A stretch of DNA of 64,000 nt from Candidatus Acididesulfobacter guangdongensis (GTDB lineage: Bacteria; SZUA-79; Acidulodesulfobacterales; Acidulodesulfobacteraceae). Position 1 is the first letter of the stretch. Each line of letters starts with the position of its first letter. Where the stretch lies: contig SGBC01000001.1 in NCBI GenBank assembly GCA_004195045.1, positions 842,178 through 906,177 of the forward strand, in the 5' to 3' direction. The notes beneath the pieces are model-generated. The model was not told the DNA's origin and made no database searches. It was given only the letters and a program-made list of their open reading frames with translations. The position numbers were made by a program, and so were the translations under genes. Below, piece after piece: positions 63,253 through 64,000 of the stretch.

Positions 63253-63329
63253 GTGTCCGTAGCTCATCTGGATAGAGCGCAGGACTCCGACTCCTGAGGC
63301 AGCGGGTTCGAATCCCGCCGGACACACCA
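63253..63329 (+). tRNA. tRNA-Arg (anticodon CCG)
   Basis: 77-base cloverleaf with acceptor GTGTCCG/CGGACAC, discriminator A, encoded CCA; anticodon loop CTCCGAC gives CCG; T arm GGTTCGAATCC. It reads CGG, rare in AT-rich genomes. A second tRNA-Arg marks the other end of the accessory stretch, and integrated-element debris follows it too. Confidence 0.93.
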
Positions 63330-63363
63330 GTTAAAAATAGTTGACAAAATCATCTGTAAGTTC

Positions 63364-63423
63364 CAAAAGTTATTGATACTCTGCAAAAGATAATGAAACT
63401 CTACAAAAGTTATTGCAACTAAA
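63364..63423. repeat. 20-bp imperfect tandem repeat, three units, after tRNA-Arg(CCG)
   Basis: Units CAAAAGTTATTGATACTCTG (63364-63383), CAAAAGATAATGAAACTCTA (63384-63403) and CAAAAGTTATTGCAACTAAA (63404-63423). They lie 34 bases after the tRNA and 51 bases before the next ORF. Several transposon families (Tn7-like, IS21-like) carry multiple transposase sites of this size at their ends; that fit is speculative. Confidence 0.6.
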
Positions 63424-63473
63424 AAATTTACGCTGAAGTCGGAGTCAGCTTTTTTCGGGTTTAATATAAATAT

Positions 63474-63920
63474 ATGCCGAAATTAAGCGACTTAAAACTA
63501 TCCAAATTAAGCAGCAGTAAATATAAGGACGTAATATTCAAGCTGCATTATATAACCGATATATCGACCAGGCCCGGCGAAAATTATTATAACGCAATAT
63601 TTAAAAGCGTAAAAGCAAAAAAAGATTTTTATTTGCAGGAGAATATATACCCTGAATTATTAAGCCGTTACGTTATAGGAACTTATTATCAGAACGGCAA
63701 AAGAATCGGAAAAAATAAAAATTTAGAATTAATGAATATTAAATTTCCGATTGCCGGCGGCCAAGCACTAAAGATAAGGCAGATAAACAATATAACCAAG
63801 CCTAATGTCAGTATAGAAAAGTCAATTTATTTAAACGATATAAAAAATCAGTATGCCTATTTCGGCATATTAGACGATTATTACGTCATAATTTCTTCAG
63901 GGCAAAGATACCGACCATGA
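63474..63920 (+). CDS. ORF of unknown function, possibly truncated by a junction
   Basis: 148 residues, basic, with [33 protein letters not shown] and [21 protein letters not shown]. Not recognised. No Shine-Dalgarno. Its last residues (after about 63890) overlap a LOV/PAS fragment in another frame, so the original end of this protein may lie near 63890 and the remainder be accidental. Likely part of an integrated element. Confidence 0.4.
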   Translation: MPKLSDLKLSKLSSSKYKDVIFKLHYITDISTRPGENYYNAIFKSVKAKKDFYLQENIYPELLSRYVIGTYYQNGKRIGKNKNLELMNIKFPIAGGQALKIRQINNITKPNVSIEKSIYLNDIKNQYAYFGILDDYYVIISSGQRYRP

Positions 63921-64000
63921 TGCCGTAGATAAAATTCGGAAAGCTATTAAAGCAGGAAATGAAATAACTGTAACGCTGCTCAATTATAAAAAAGACGGAA
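63892..64000 (+). pseudogene. LOV/PAS domain fragment, 5' truncated, runs off the window
   Basis: The frame starting at 63892 is preceded directly by TAA and reads [19 protein letters not shown] and then [13 protein letters not shown], the middle and end of a LOV-type PAS domain. The upstream part, which would carry the flavin-binding cysteine in the NCRFLQG motif, is replaced by unrelated sequence, so a junction lies near 63891. The domain presumably continues beyond the window. Confidence 0.6.

Noticed and set aside
63091-63327. Minus-strand frame beginning CPAGFEPAA
   Set aside because: Again the complement of a tRNA-Arg gene; not a gene.
63364-63423. CRISPR array
   Set aside because: Repeats are contiguous with no spacers and only three imperfect units; no cas gene is present.

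Overview
The window looks like chromosomal DNA of a low-GC, Gram-negative bacterium. Coding regions are clearly AT-rich. There is an outer-membrane secretin, a pilus cluster, a signal peptidase and a lipoprotein. The gene neighbourhoods (dnaG-rpoD-tRNA-nif3-zinc ribbon-rnpB, and prfA-prmC-murA-his) suggest a deltaproteobacterium-like lineage (Desulfobacterota in the broad sense). That placement is inference from gene order and protein style; no 16S gene is present. Two habits recur. Many housekeeping enzymes carry long Asn/Lys/Asp/Ser-rich insertions (HisB, DnaG, AckA, ComM, PrmC, RpoD). Most core genes lack a Shine-Dalgarno sequence, while a minority of genes, including most accessory ones, have a strong one.

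Layout. 1-11452 (+): end of prfA, prmC, murA, then an almost complete histidine operon (hisG, D, C, B, H, A, F, IE) interrupted by an N-acetylmuramoyl-L-alanine amidase-like gene. 11683-19718 (+): rpsU, a frameshifted cvpA, dnaG, rpoD, tRNA(CAT), a NIF3-family gene, a coiled-coil zinc-ribbon gene and RNase P RNA. 19719-32057 (+): lepA, lepB, the pyrimidine genes pyrR-pyrB-pyrC-carA-(PflX-like radical SAM)-carB, greA and a NifU-type scaffold. A bidirectional terminator separates these from alr (-). 33661-41586 (+): tldD, a small penicillin-binding transpeptidase, a very large B12-type radical SAM protein, comM and a small membrane protein.

41694-51419 (-) is a type IV (probably IVb/MSHA-like) pilus or type II-like secretion operon. 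In transcription order it encodes a pilin, a lipoprotein, a lytic transglycosylase, a secretin, a second pilin, a GspE/PilB ATPase, a GspF/PilC platform protein and three poorly conserved inner-membrane proteins occupying the GspL/PilMN, PilO and PilP/GspC slots. Prepilin peptidase and a retraction ATPase are not in the window.

51726-64000 is an accessory region beginning at tRNA-Arg(TCT) and containing a second tRNA-Arg(CCG). It starts with a decayed tyrosine integrase. It then holds a zeta-type kinase with a small partner, plus an internally deleted second copy of that cassette. After these come a methyltransferase, a DsrE-like gene broken by TAG, a cupin, a PIN-domain fragment, a nucleotidyltransferase toxin-like pair and a TnpB remnant. 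Further on are a chemoreceptor-type protein fused to a PhnD-like binding domain, a PhoU-like/acetate kinase/phosphotransacetylase set, and, at the edge, a LOV/PAS fragment joined out of frame to an unknown ORF. The region reads as an integration hotspot with several rounds of insertion and decay.
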